9,277 bases of DNA from an uncultured Oscillibacter sp. (lineage in GTDB: Bacteria; Bacillota_A; Clostridia; Oscillospirales; Oscillospiraceae), in the NCBI GenBank assembly GCA_948902155.1, contig CAQVQZ010000034.1, positions 1 through 9,277 on the forward strand. The letters run 5' to 3'. Within the stretch, counting starts at the first letter, position 1; every line of letters begins with the position of its first letter. A program made the position numbers and the translations under genes. Positions 1 through 8,361 of the stretch are shown piece after piece. The notes under the pieces were generated by a model that saw only the letters and a list, made by a program, of their open reading frames with translations, was not told the DNA's origin and searched no databases.

Positions 1-865
1 CCAGCACCATCTGGCTCTTCCACAGGGGGATGGTGTTCACCAGGGAGGACTGGATTTTTTCCACCATCAGCGTGTCGTTGTTCTGGAGCAGCCGGGTCTG
101 GGGCCCCATCTGGATGGAGATCATCCGGGTGAGCTCCAGGTCGTGGAGCTTCTTCTCAAAGCGTTCGCACATCTGGACCAGGTCGTTGTACCGCTGGGCG
201 TCCTCCTGGGCCCCGGTCTGCTCGGCCTTGGCCCGGAGGGCGGGAAGCTCGTTGGCCTGGACCTCCGCCAGCTTCTTCTTCCCCGCCAGGATATACATGG
301 TCAGCTCTTTGTAGTATTTCAGGTTCAGCTCATACATCTGGTCGAACATGGCCACGTCCTTGAGCAGGGTCACCTGATGCTGTTCCAGCTCCCGGGCGAT
401 CTTGTCCACGTTGGTCTCGACCTTGGAATACTGGGCCTTCATGACCTCCAGCTTGTTCCCGGCCTTCTTGAACTTGCCGAAGAAGCCCTTTTTCTCCTCC
501 TCCTCGCCGAAGCCCTTCAGCTCCACCACCAGCTCGGAGAGGGACTTGCCCACCTCGCCCAAATCCTTGGTCCGGACGGAATTCAGGGCGCTTTCGGAGA
601 AGCCCGCCACGTTCTTCTGCGCCGCCGCGCCGTATTGCAAAATGAGGTTGGAGTCCATCACGTCGATTTTCTTGGAAAACTCCTCCACGGCCTTTTTCTC
701 CGCCTCGGAGAGCATGGAATCGTCCAATTCCACAGGCTTGACCTCCGGCTTCGCGGGCTCGGGAGCGGCGGGCGTGGCCGCGGGCTCCAAAGTCAGCTCC
801 GGCGCGGGGACGGCCGCCACGGCGGCAGGGTCCAGGGTCAGTTCCGGCGTCAGGTTGTCACTCAT
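1..865 (-). CDS. telA: TelA/YaaN-family (toxic anion resistance) protein, C-terminus cut by window edge
   Basis: This gene starts at the ATG at 865 and runs off the left edge after 288 codons; family members are usually about 360-400 aa, so roughly the last quarter is missing. Residues 1-48 are a Pro/Ala/Glu-rich, probably disordered leader with two near-identical units, PELTLDPAA (7-15) and PELTLEPAA (22-30). From about residue 50 the protein is Lys/Glu-rich and predicted all-helical. It ends in family-typical text, VEKIQSSLVNTIPLWKSQMV at 268-287. TelA proteins are linked to tellurite and other toxic-anion resistance and to envelope stress, but their biochemical activity is not settled. The first 8 nt overlap the end of the preceding small gene, and GGAGG lies 9 nt upstream inside that gene, which suggests translational coupling. 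It is the last visible gene of an operon that begins with an xpaC-like gene; xpaC and yaaN (telA) are also neighbours in Bacillus subtilis. Family assignment is firm, the precise role is not. Confidence 0.9.
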   Translation of the reverse strand, partial: MSDNLTPELTLDPAAVAAVPAPELTLEPAATPAAPEPAKPEVKPVELDDSMLSEAEKKAVEEFSKKIDVMDSNLILQYGAAAQKNVAGFSESALNSVRTKDLGEVGKSLSELVVELKGFGEEEEKKGFFGKFKKAGNKLEVMKAQYSKVETNVDKIARELEQHQVTLLKDVAMFDQMYELNLKYYKELTMYILAGKKKLAEVQANELPALRAKAEQTGAQEDAQRYNDLVQMCERFEKKLHDLELTRMISIQMGPQTRLLQNNDTLMVEKIQSSLVNTIPLWKSQMVL

Positions 866-1064
866 AGTCTTCTTCCTCCACCAACAGAATGTGTTCCTCC
901 TTCTCCGCGCCCAGCAGCCCGTGGAACACGGAGACCGCCAGCCACACGCAGCCGGTCAGCAGGTGCAGGGGGTCCCGCTCCTTCTTCGCCAAATAGAAAT
1001 ACCCCCCGGACAGCATCCCCTCCAAAATGGAGAGAAACAGATAAACGGGATTTCGGTTCTTCAT
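858..1064 (-). CDS. Small two-helix membrane protein, 68 aa (operon protein D)
   Basis: I do not recognise a named family. The protein has two hydrophobic stretches, about residues 6-25 and 33-52, joined by the short charged loop AKKERDP. A very acidic tail ends in EEEDYE, so it is probably a membrane hairpin. The start is supported by AAGGAGG (1072-1078) 7 nt upstream of the ATG. The start overlaps the stop of the preceding small gene as ATGA, and its own end overlaps the telA start by 8 nt. The loop and second helix (E.DPL..L...CVWLA.S) resemble those of the 64-aa and 60-aa proteins upstream, suggesting duplication. Its position directly before telA suggests a partner of TelA or XpaC at the membrane; this is inference. 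Confidence 0.8.
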   Translation of the reverse strand: MKNRNPVYLFLSILEGMLSGGYFYLAKKERDPLHLLTGCVWLAVSVFHGLLGAEKEEHILLVEEEDYE

Positions 1065-1243
1065 GGTTCATCCTCCTTTATTTTCTTTCCTCCAGCTGCG
1101 TCAAACCCGCGCAAAACAGCCAGACTCAGGAAAAGCAAGCCCATCACGACGCAAAAGGGCAGGGGGCCCTCCCGCCCGATCCAGAGTATCCAAAGGCCCA
1201 GCAGGGCATAACCCAGCGCAAACGCGGCGTACAGGAAGTTCAT
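1061..1243 (-). CDS. Small two-helix membrane protein, 60 aa (operon protein C)
   Basis: No named family is recognised. Hydrophobic segments lie at about residues 3-22 and 27-47, separated by GREGP and followed by a charged tail GGKKIKEDEP. The ATG at 1243 is chosen because AAGGAGG (1251-1257) sits 7 nt upstream. A GTG at 1270 in the same frame would add nine residues, but it would place that Shine-Dalgarno sequence inside the gene and has none as good of its own. The TGA stop overlaps the next ATG as ATGA. The helix-loop-helix layout with a Pro-Leu turn matches the 68-aa protein downstream and the 64-aa protein upstream. Confidence 0.75.
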   Translation of the reverse strand: MNFLYAAFALGYALLGLWILWIGREGPLPFCVVMGLLFLSLAVLRGFDAAGGKKIKEDEP

Positions 1244-1250
1244 CGCGCAC

Positions 1251-1257
1251 CCTCCTT
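1251..1257 (-). promoter_or_regulatory. Ribosome binding site that fixes the start of the 60-aa protein
   Basis: AAGGAGG on the minus strand, 7 nt before the ATG at 1243. It decides between this ATG and an in-frame GTG 27 nt further upstream. Confidence 0.75.
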
Positions 1258-1262
1258 GATGT

Positions 1263-1313
1263 TCATCCACCGGTCAGCGCGAACACAGCCGCGTTCGCGA
1301 TAACCAGGCTCAT
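1263..1313 (-). CDS. Possible 16-aa micro-ORF in the xpaC-telA operon
   Basis: This ORF encodes MSLVIANAAVFALTGG, a short hydrophobic peptide. Its ATG overlaps the TGA of the preceding 64-aa gene as ATGA, and GGAGGG (1321-1326) lies 7 nt upstream, so the start signals are as good as those of the genes around it. It could be a real micro-protein, the remnant of another two-helix gene, or a coupling ORF that carries ribosomes across to the next gene, whose start is 19 nt further on. Its length alone gives no statistical support; only the signals and position do. Confidence 0.4.
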   Translation of the reverse strand: MSLVIANAAVFALTGG

Positions 1314-1504
1314 GGTCTTTCCCTCCAGGCCCGGACTCCCCAGGCCGCGGCGGAAACCAGCCAAATCACTCCCACGAACAGGGCCAGAAGCCGGTCCTCC
1401 TCCCAGCGGAACAGGCCCAGGTACAGCCAGATCACCGCACACAGCCCGCAGAGCGCCGCCAGGGCGGCGGGTGGAATCCGCCGCTTTTTCTTGTTTTCCT
1501 CCAT
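1310..1504 (-). CDS. Small two-helix membrane protein, 64 aa (operon protein B)
   Basis: No named family is recognised. A basic N-terminus (ENKKKRR) precedes hydrophobic segments at about residues 11-32 and 39-58, joined by the loop RWEEDR and followed by a short basic tail. The positive-inside rule suggests both ends are cytoplasmic. The reading frame is open further upstream, but that extension would run into the preceding 75-aa gene. The ATG at 1504 follows a GGGGGA-type Shine-Dalgarno sequence with 6-nt spacing and leaves a 17-nt gap to the preceding stop. The loop and second helix (EED.L.AL..G.IWL) resemble those of the 68-aa protein. Confidence 0.72.
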   Translation of the reverse strand: MEENKKKRRIPPAALAALCGLCAVIWLYLGLFRWEEDRLLALFVGVIWLVSAAAWGVRAWRERP

Positions 1505-1521
1505 AGGCTTCCCCCGGCGTC

Positions 1522-1749
1522 TCAATCGTCCACGTGCTTCCAGCGCCAGTAGTTCAGCGCCGCCCCTCCGGCAAACACCAGAAACAGCACCGGCCCCAGC
1601 TCCCAAAACTTCCGGGAGAGCGGCTGTCCCTGTATCAGGCGGACCAGCGGCAGCGCCGCCAGCAGCACACAGACCAGGGCGCTGCTGACGCACAGCCGCA
1701 GATACCCTCTCCGGCGGCTCCGCCGCCTCCACTCGTCCCAGCGCTCCAT
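1522..1749 (-). CDS. Small two-helix membrane protein, 75 aa (operon protein A)
   Basis: No named family is recognised. The N-terminus is strongly basic (residues 8-14, RRRSRRR) and is followed by hydrophobic segments at about 16-38 and 51-68 with a 12-residue polar loop between. The basic N-terminus argues for an N-in, C-in hairpin. GAGGAGG lies 5 nt before the ATG at 1749, and the upstream xpaC-like gene ends 10 nt away, so the two are almost certainly co-transcribed. It is the least similar of the four small proteins: its loop lacks the acidic residues and Pro-Leu turn seen in the others. Confidence 0.75.
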   Translation of the reverse strand: MERWDEWRRRSRRRGYLRLCVSSALVCVLLAALPLVRLIQGQPLSRKFWELGPVLFLVFAGGAALNYWRWKHVDD

Positions 1750-1759
1750 ACCGGCCTCC

Positions 1760-2476
1760 TCACAGCTCCAGCCGGATGTCCGTCCCGCCGTCCTGGTCGG
1801 AATCGGCCTTCATCTCCGGCTCCGTCAGCCCCTCCCGGGCCAGCAAAGTTTCCATCACCTTGATATCGGAGGAGATATCCAGCGCGTCGCTTCCATACAG
1901 CCCGTCCAGCTGCTTCTCAAAGGCCCGGACAACCGTTTTCATCATGTCCTCCACCTTATTCTTGGTCCCGTCGATGTTCTCCCCGGAGACCCCGGTGCCG
2001 CTCATGCGGTCGTAGGCGTTCAGCAGCTTCAGCGTGGTCGGCAGGTAGTAATCCATAAACTTCCGAATCTGCGGCAGCTTGGAGGGGTCGTCCTTCACCG
2101 CCTGGAAAATCTTCTCCGACACCTGGCTCAGCCGCACGATGTCGGCGGAGACGCCGGGGTCGGCGATGTTCTCATCCAGCCGCTTCATCTCGCTGAGGGC
2201 CAGCTTCCCGTCCTTGAGCATCTTGTCCAAATCCGGATTCCCCGTAGAGGGAGCGGCCTCCGGCTTCGGGGCCTCCGCCGGTTTCGCCGCCTCCGCCCCG
2301 GCCACAGTGCCCCCGCCCCGGCAGAGCTTGTTCACGGCGAAGAACACCCCCGCCGAAACCGCCGCCATCAGCGCGACGGCCGTAACGCTGTACAGCGGCA
2401 GCAGCAGCCCGCCCGCCAGCCAGAGCGCCGCCACGGCGTAAAAAGGGGCCACCGGCTTCCGTTCCTGACCCGCCAT
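1760..2476 (-). CDS. xpaC: XpaC-like (5-bromo-4-chloroindolyl phosphate hydrolysis family) membrane protein
   Basis: This 238-aa protein opens with two hydrophobic segments (about 10-28 and 31-49) forming a hairpin. A Pro/Ala/Glu-rich linker (57-80) leads to a helical C-terminal domain (about 82-218) with XpaC-family features: FMDYYLPTTLKLLNAYDRM at 140-158 and a DI...METLLAREGL block at 204-217. The family name comes from phosphatase-like colour phenotypes in Bacillus. No catalytic site is established, and it is better regarded as a membrane partner of TelA. The ATG at 2476 has GGAGG 7 nt upstream and sits about 30 nt below a clear promoter, so this is the first gene of the operon. The tail DSDQDGGTD is acidic. 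Family assignment is good, molecular function unknown. Confidence 0.85.
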   Translation of the reverse strand: MAGQERKPVAPFYAVAALWLAGGLLLPLYSVTAVALMAAVSAGVFFAVNKLCRGGGTVAGAEAAKPAEAPKPEAAPSTGNPDLDKMLKDGKLALSEMKRLDENIADPGVSADIVRLSQVSEKIFQAVKDDPSKLPQIRKFMDYYLPTTLKLLNAYDRMSGTGVSGENIDGTKNKVEDMMKTVVRAFEKQLDGLYGSDALDISSDIKVMETLLAREGLTEPEMKADSDQDGGTDIRLEL

Positions 2477-2514
2477 CGAAAAACCTCCATTCGTCGCATA
2501 ATTTCAATTGATAT

Positions 2515-2544
2515 ATTATACTCCCCCGATAGGCAATTGGTCAA
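2515..2544 (-). promoter_or_regulatory. Sigma-A-type promoter of the xpaC-telA operon
   Basis: On the minus strand TTGACC (2539-2544) is followed by an 18-nt spacer and a perfect TATAAT (2515-2520). Transcription would begin near 2508, leaving a leader of about 30 nt with GGAGG before the xpaC ATG. This is the only strong promoter I see for the operon. Confidence 0.75.
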
Positions 2545-2640
2545 GCCGGGCCGGATGAAATTCACAGTAAATTCCAAAAAAGAGTGCCGAGGAAATGTTG
2601 ACGGGCCTGCGGACTTGGAAATTGGCGGCACACAAGACCG

Positions 2641-2687
2641 TTTCCGGAAAGATTTCCCTTGCGCCATCGGCGCATCCCGGTTATAAT
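2641..2687 (+). promoter_or_regulatory. Promoter region of der-plsY-gpsA, with two palindromes
   Basis: A perfect TATAAT at 2682-2687 has a weak -35 TTGCGC (2659-2664) at 17-nt spacing. The -35 overlaps an inverted repeat TGCGCC-ATC-GGCGCA (2660-2674), and a perfect 10-bp palindrome TTTCCGGAAA lies at 2641-2650. The -10 is convincing; the palindromes could be operator sites or chance in GC-rich DNA. The rest of the 2477-2749 divergent spacer shows no gene. Confidence 0.5.
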
Positions 2688-2736
2688 GAAACTGGTTTGA
2701 AATGTTCCAAAAAAACAGGGCGGCGAGGATGCCGCC

Positions 2737-2742
2737 GGGAGG
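2737..2742 (+). promoter_or_regulatory. Ribosome binding site that fixes the start of der
   Basis: GGGAGG lies 7 nt before the ATG at 2750. The in-frame ATG at 2744 is too close to it and the ATGs further upstream lack such a site, so translation most likely begins at 2750. Confidence 0.75.
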
Positions 2743-2749
2743 GATGCCT

Positions 2750-4078
2750 ATGCCGAAGCCTATCATCGCCATCGTGGGCCGGCCCAATGTGGGCAAGTCC
2801 ATGCTGTTCAATAAGATCATCGGAAAACGCCTGTCCATCGTCGAGGATACCCCCGGCGTCACACGGGACCGCATTTACGGCGAGTCCGACTGGTGCGGCC
2901 GGTCCTTTACCCTGGTGGACACCGGCGGCATCGAGCCCCGGACGGACAACCAGATCCTGGAGTTCATGCGGGACCAGGCCCGGACGGCCATCGAGACGGC
3001 CACGGTCATCGTCTTTTTGACCGACATTCGGACGGGCCTCACCGCCTCGGACCAGGAGGTGGCCGCCATGCTCCTGCGGAGCGGGAAGCCCATCGTCCTG
3101 GCGGTGAACAAGATGGACTCCACCGGGGCCCCGGACCCGGATTTCTACGAGTTCTATAACCTGGGGCTGGGGGACCCCATCGCCGTCTCCGCCGTCCACG
3201 GCCACGGCACCGGGGACCTGCTGGACGCCTGCCTCCAATACTTCCCCCCGGCGGACGAGGAGGAGGAAGAGGACGACGCCATCAAGGTGGCCGTCATCGG
3301 CAAGCCCAACGCGGGCAAGTCCTCCCTGGTGAACAAGATTCTGGGGGAGGAGCGGGTGATCGTCTCCGACGTGGCGGGCACCACACGGGACGCCATCGAT
3401 TCCCGCTTCGAGAACGACAAGGGGAAATTCGTCTTCATCGACACGGCGGGCCTCCGGCGGAAATCCAAGGTGGAGGAGGCCATCGAGAAGTACAGCGTTC
3501 TCCGGGCCACCATGGCCATCGAGCGGGCGGACGTGTGCCTCATCCTGATCGACGCCACGGAGGGCGTCACGGAGCAGGACACCAAGGTGGCGGGCCTGGC
3601 CCACGAGGCGGGGAAGGCCAGCATCATCGTCGTCAACAAGTGGGACCTGGTAGAGAAGGACGGCAAGACCATGGACCATATGCGGGAGGACGTGCGCAAG
3701 GGCCTGAGCTTTATGACCTACGCCCCCATCCTCTTCATCTCCGCCAAGACCGGCCAGCGGGTGGACCGGCTCTTTGAGCTCATCGACTACGTCAGCAACC
3801 AGGCGGCCACCCGCATCACCACGGGGATGCTGAACGAGGTCCTGGTGGACGCCCAGACCCGCGTCCAGCCTCCCACGGACAAGGGGCGGCGGCTGAAAAT
3901 CTATTATATGACCCAGGTGGGGGTCAAGCCGCCCCATTACGTCATCTTCTGCAACGATTCCCGGCTGTTTCACTTTTCCTACCAGCGGTATCTGGAGAAC
4001 TGCATCCGCAATACCTTCGGCCTGGAGGGAACGCCTATCCGCATCTCCATCCGGCAGAAGAGCGACAAGGAGGTTTGA
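2750..4078 (+). CDS. der: Ribosome-assembly GTPase Der (EngA)
   Basis: Der is a tandem two-domain GTPase needed for maturation of the 50S ribosomal subunit. The 442-aa length is normal. GTPase domain 1 shows the P-loop GRPNVGKS (10-17), DTPGVTRD (33-40), DTGG (57-60), NKMD (120-123) and SAV (147-149). An acidic linker (169-176) leads to GTPase domain 2 with GKPNAGKS (184-191), AGTTRD (209-214), DTAG (231-234), NKWD (296-299) and SAK (331-333). A KH-like RNA-binding domain fills about 350-442. Starting at 2750 gives MPKPIIAIVG, the usual N-terminus of the family; the frame is open 48 nt further upstream but without support. It is followed after 2 nt by plsY, whose AAGGAGG lies inside the der 3' end. 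All motifs are intact. Confidence 0.97.
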   Translation: MPKPIIAIVGRPNVGKSMLFNKIIGKRLSIVEDTPGVTRDRIYGESDWCGRSFTLVDTGGIEPRTDNQILEFMRDQARTAIETATVIVFLTDIRTGLTASDQEVAAMLLRSGKPIVLAVNKMDSTGAPDPDFYEFYNLGLGDPIAVSAVHGHGTGDLLDACLQYFPPADEEEEEDDAIKVAVIGKPNAGKSSLVNKILGEERVIVSDVAGTTRDAIDSRFENDKGKFVFIDTAGLRRKSKVEEAIEKYSVLRATMAIERADVCLILIDATEGVTEQDTKVAGLAHEAGKASIIVVNKWDLVEKDGKTMDHMREDVRKGLSFMTYAPILFISAKTGQRVDRLFELIDYVSNQAATRITTGMLNEVLVDAQTRVQPPTDKGRRLKIYYMTQVGVKPPHYVIFCNDSRLFHFSYQRYLENCIRNTFGLEGTPIRISIRQKSDKEV

Positions 4079-4080
4079 GC

Positions 4081-4812
4081 ATGGAGGCATTGTATGACTG
4101 CGTTTTCTGGCTGGAGCAGGAGCTGGGCAGCGTGGGAGCGCTGGTTCGGACCGTGTCCCTTTACGCGTTGCTGGTGGCTGTGGCCGCCTATTTCTGCGGC
4201 TGCTTCAACGGCGCGGTGATTGTGTCCAAGTATATCCTCCGGGACGACGTCCGCACCCACGGCAGCGGCAATGCGGGGCTGACGAATTTCCACCGGACCT
4301 TTGGCGGGCCGCTGACGCTGGCAGTCATTTTGCTGGATGTGGTCAAGGCCATTGCGGCCCTGCTGATCGGCTCATGGATTTTTGGCAGTGTAATCAGCCA
4401 CGGGGCGGAGCCCTGGTTTGTCCTGGGCAAGTATTGGGCGGCCCTGTTCTGCCTGCTGGGCCACATGTTCCCCTGCATGTTCCACTTCAAGGGCGGCAAG
4501 GGCATCCTTTCCGGCGGGACCATCGCGATTATGATCGACTGGCGCGTCGCACTGGTGGTCTGGGGGGGCTTTCTGATTCTGGTGATTGTGACGCGGTACG
4601 TCTCCCTGGGCTCCCTGTGGGCCGGGGCCAGCTTCCTCTTTGCCACCTGGATTTTCCACCCCGGCACGGAGGGGCCGAACTGGGTCATTATAGCGCTGGC
4701 CTTCCTCCTGGGAGGGCTGGTGGTCTGGCAGCACCGGGGCAACGCGGAGCGGCTGCTCCACGGCACGGAGCGGAAGCTGAGCTTCCATAAGAAAAAGGAG
4801 GGCGGTTCATGA
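4081..4812 (+). CDS. plsY: Glycerol-3-phosphate acyltransferase PlsY
   Basis: PlsY is an integral membrane enzyme that transfers an acyl group from acyl-phosphate to sn-glycerol-3-phosphate, the first step of phospholipid synthesis. Its three signature regions are visible: SGNAGLTNFHR (62-72), GHMFPCMFHFKGGKG (127-141) and QHRGNAERLLHGTERK (217-232). Hydrophobic helices lie around 28-50, 77-102, 117-133, 155-171, 178-192 and 200-216. At 243 aa it is longer than the usual 195-220, mainly from an N-terminal extension of about 25 residues. The ATG at 4081 follows AAGGAGG by 7 nt. It overlaps gpsA by 4 nt (ATGA), matching their shared pathway, since GpsA makes its substrate. A conserved-looking variation is GLTN where many relatives have GATN. 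Confidence 0.95.
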   Translation: MEALYDCVFWLEQELGSVGALVRTVSLYALLVAVAAYFCGCFNGAVIVSKYILRDDVRTHGSGNAGLTNFHRTFGGPLTLAVILLDVVKAIAALLIGSWIFGSVISHGAEPWFVLGKYWAALFCLLGHMFPCMFHFKGGKGILSGGTIAIMIDWRVALVVWGGFLILVIVTRYVSLGSLWAGASFLFATWIFHPGTEGPNWVIIALAFLLGGLVVWQHRGNAERLLHGTERKLSFHKKKEGGS

Positions 4813-5822
4813 AAACAGTGGTGTTGGGCGCCGGCGGCTGGGGCACGGCCCTGGCCCTGGTCCTGCTGGACAACGGGCACGACGTGACCCTCTGGTCCCG
4901 GAACCCGGCGAAGGCGGAGGAGATGGCCCGGACGCGGGAGAATCCGCTGCTGAAAGGCGTGCCCCTGCCGGAGGATCTGAAGATCACCGGGGACCTGGCG
5001 TGCCTCCGGGGGGCGGAGCTGGCGGTGAGCGCGCCGCCGTCCTTTGCGGTCCGGGCCACGGGGAAGAAAATCGGGCCCTATCTGGGCCCGGAGACTGTGC
5101 TGGTGAGCGTGTCCAAGGGCGTGGAGCGGGACACGAACCTGCGCATGAGCCAGGTCCTCCGGGAGTCCGCGGGAGAGGCGGGCTGGCGGGGCGGCGTCGC
5201 GGTGCTGTCGGGCCCGTCCCACGCGGAGGAGGTGGGCCTGCGCCTGCCCACGGGCTGCGTGGCGGCCAGCTCCGGCCGGGAGGCGGCGCGGCTGGTGCAG
5301 AAGGCGTTTATGAACGAGAACTTCCGGGTGTACACCAGCTACGACGTGATCGGCGTGGAGCTGGCGGCGGCGCTGAAAAACGTGATCGCCCTGTGCTGCG
5401 GCATTTGCGCCGGCATGGGCTTCCAGGACAACACGAAGGCCCTGCTGATGACCCGGGCCATGGCGGAGATCACCCGCCTGGGGGAGCACATGGGAGGCCA
5501 GCGGCGGACCTTCGGCGGGCTGGCGGGCATGGGGGACCTGATCGTCACCTGTACGTCCCTCCACTCCCGGAACAACCGGGCCGGGATGCTGATCGGTCAG
5601 GGCAGGAGCGTGAAGGAAGCCATGGACGAGGTGGGCGCGGTGGTGGAAGGCTACTACGCCGCCGAGAGCGTCCGCCAACTGGCGGAGCGGGAAGGGGTGG
5701 AGATGCCCATCTGCCGCTGCGCCTATGAAGTGCTGTACCAGGGCCGTCAGGCCCGGGAGGTGGTCCCGGAGCTGATGGGCCGCGCGGGGAAGGACGAGCT
5801 GCTGGGAACGGCCTGGCTGTAA
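4809..5822 (+). CDS. gpsA: NAD(P)-dependent glycerol-3-phosphate dehydrogenase GpsA
   Basis: GpsA reduces dihydroxyacetone phosphate to sn-glycerol-3-phosphate in the cytoplasm, supplying PlsY encoded just upstream. The 337-aa length is normal. The N-terminal Rossmann fold shows GAGGWGTA (7-14). Further motifs are SKGVE (102-106), GPSHAEEV (135-142), ALKNVIA with the expected catalytic lysine at 190, GMGDLIVTCTS (240-250) and SRNNR (253-257). VVEGYYAAESV (278-288) is the usual C-terminal helix region. AAGGAGG (4796-4802) precedes the ATG by 6 nt, and the start overlaps the plsY stop as ATGA, so the pair is probably translationally coupled. No residue looks missing. Confidence 0.97.
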   Translation: MKTVVLGAGGWGTALALVLLDNGHDVTLWSRNPAKAEEMARTRENPLLKGVPLPEDLKITGDLACLRGAELAVSAPPSFAVRATGKKIGPYLGPETVLVSVSKGVERDTNLRMSQVLRESAGEAGWRGGVAVLSGPSHAEEVGLRLPTGCVAASSGREAARLVQKAFMNENFRVYTSYDVIGVELAAALKNVIALCCGICAGMGFQDNTKALLMTRAMAEITRLGEHMGGQRRTFGGLAGMGDLIVTCTSLHSRNNRAGMLIGQGRSVKEAMDEVGAVVEGYYAAESVRQLAEREGVEMPICRCAYEVLYQGRQAREVVPELMGRAGKDELLGTAWL

Positions 5823-5865
5823 ATAGAATCCAAGTAGAAACAAAAAAACGGAAGGGTGAAGAACC

Positions 5866-8274
<2,409 letters not shown>

Positions 8275-8307
8275 GAAAAGCCTGACAAAAACGTTTCAAA
8301 CAAACAA

Positions 8308-8337
8308 GCGGCGCATGGATTTTCATCCATGCGCCGT
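8308..8337. terminator. Bidirectional-looking terminator between the protease gene and the Rrf2 gene
   Basis: GGCGCATGGAT (8310-8320), a TTTC loop and ATCCATGCGCC (8325-8335) form a perfect 11-bp stem, extended by one C-G and one G-T pair. The two genes converge on it, with stops 33 nt before and 24 nt after. The plus-strand flank is only moderately T-rich, while the minus-strand flank reads GCTTGTTTGTTT, so it may work better for the Rrf2 transcript. Confidence 0.7.
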
Positions 8338-8361
8338 CGATTATTAAATTAAGGAAACAGG

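Noticed and set aside
143..1303. Plus-strand frames of 386 and 269 codons over the telA end of the operon
   Set aside because: They run across several minus-strand genes that have their own ribosome binding sites and recognisable TelA sequence.
2571..2621. ATTCCAA and TTGGAAA upstream of der as a second Rrf2 operator
   Set aside because: The half sites are 37 nt apart, unlike the compact repeat at 8905-8935.
2598..2626. TTGACG at 2598-2603 as an alternative der -35
   Set aside because: The hexamer 17 nt downstream (ATTGGC) is a poor -10; the TATAAT at 2682 is much better.
2702..2749. A 16-codon upstream extension of der
   Set aside because: It lacks a ribosome binding site and is absent from the usual Der N-terminus; the ATG at 2750 has GGGAGG at proper spacing.
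2681..4090. A 469-codon antisense frame over der
   Set aside because: Shadow of der; composition is that of a reversed GC-rich gene.
4188..5843. A 551-codon antisense frame over plsY and gpsA
   Set aside because: Shadow of two clearly recognised genes; no family-like sequence.
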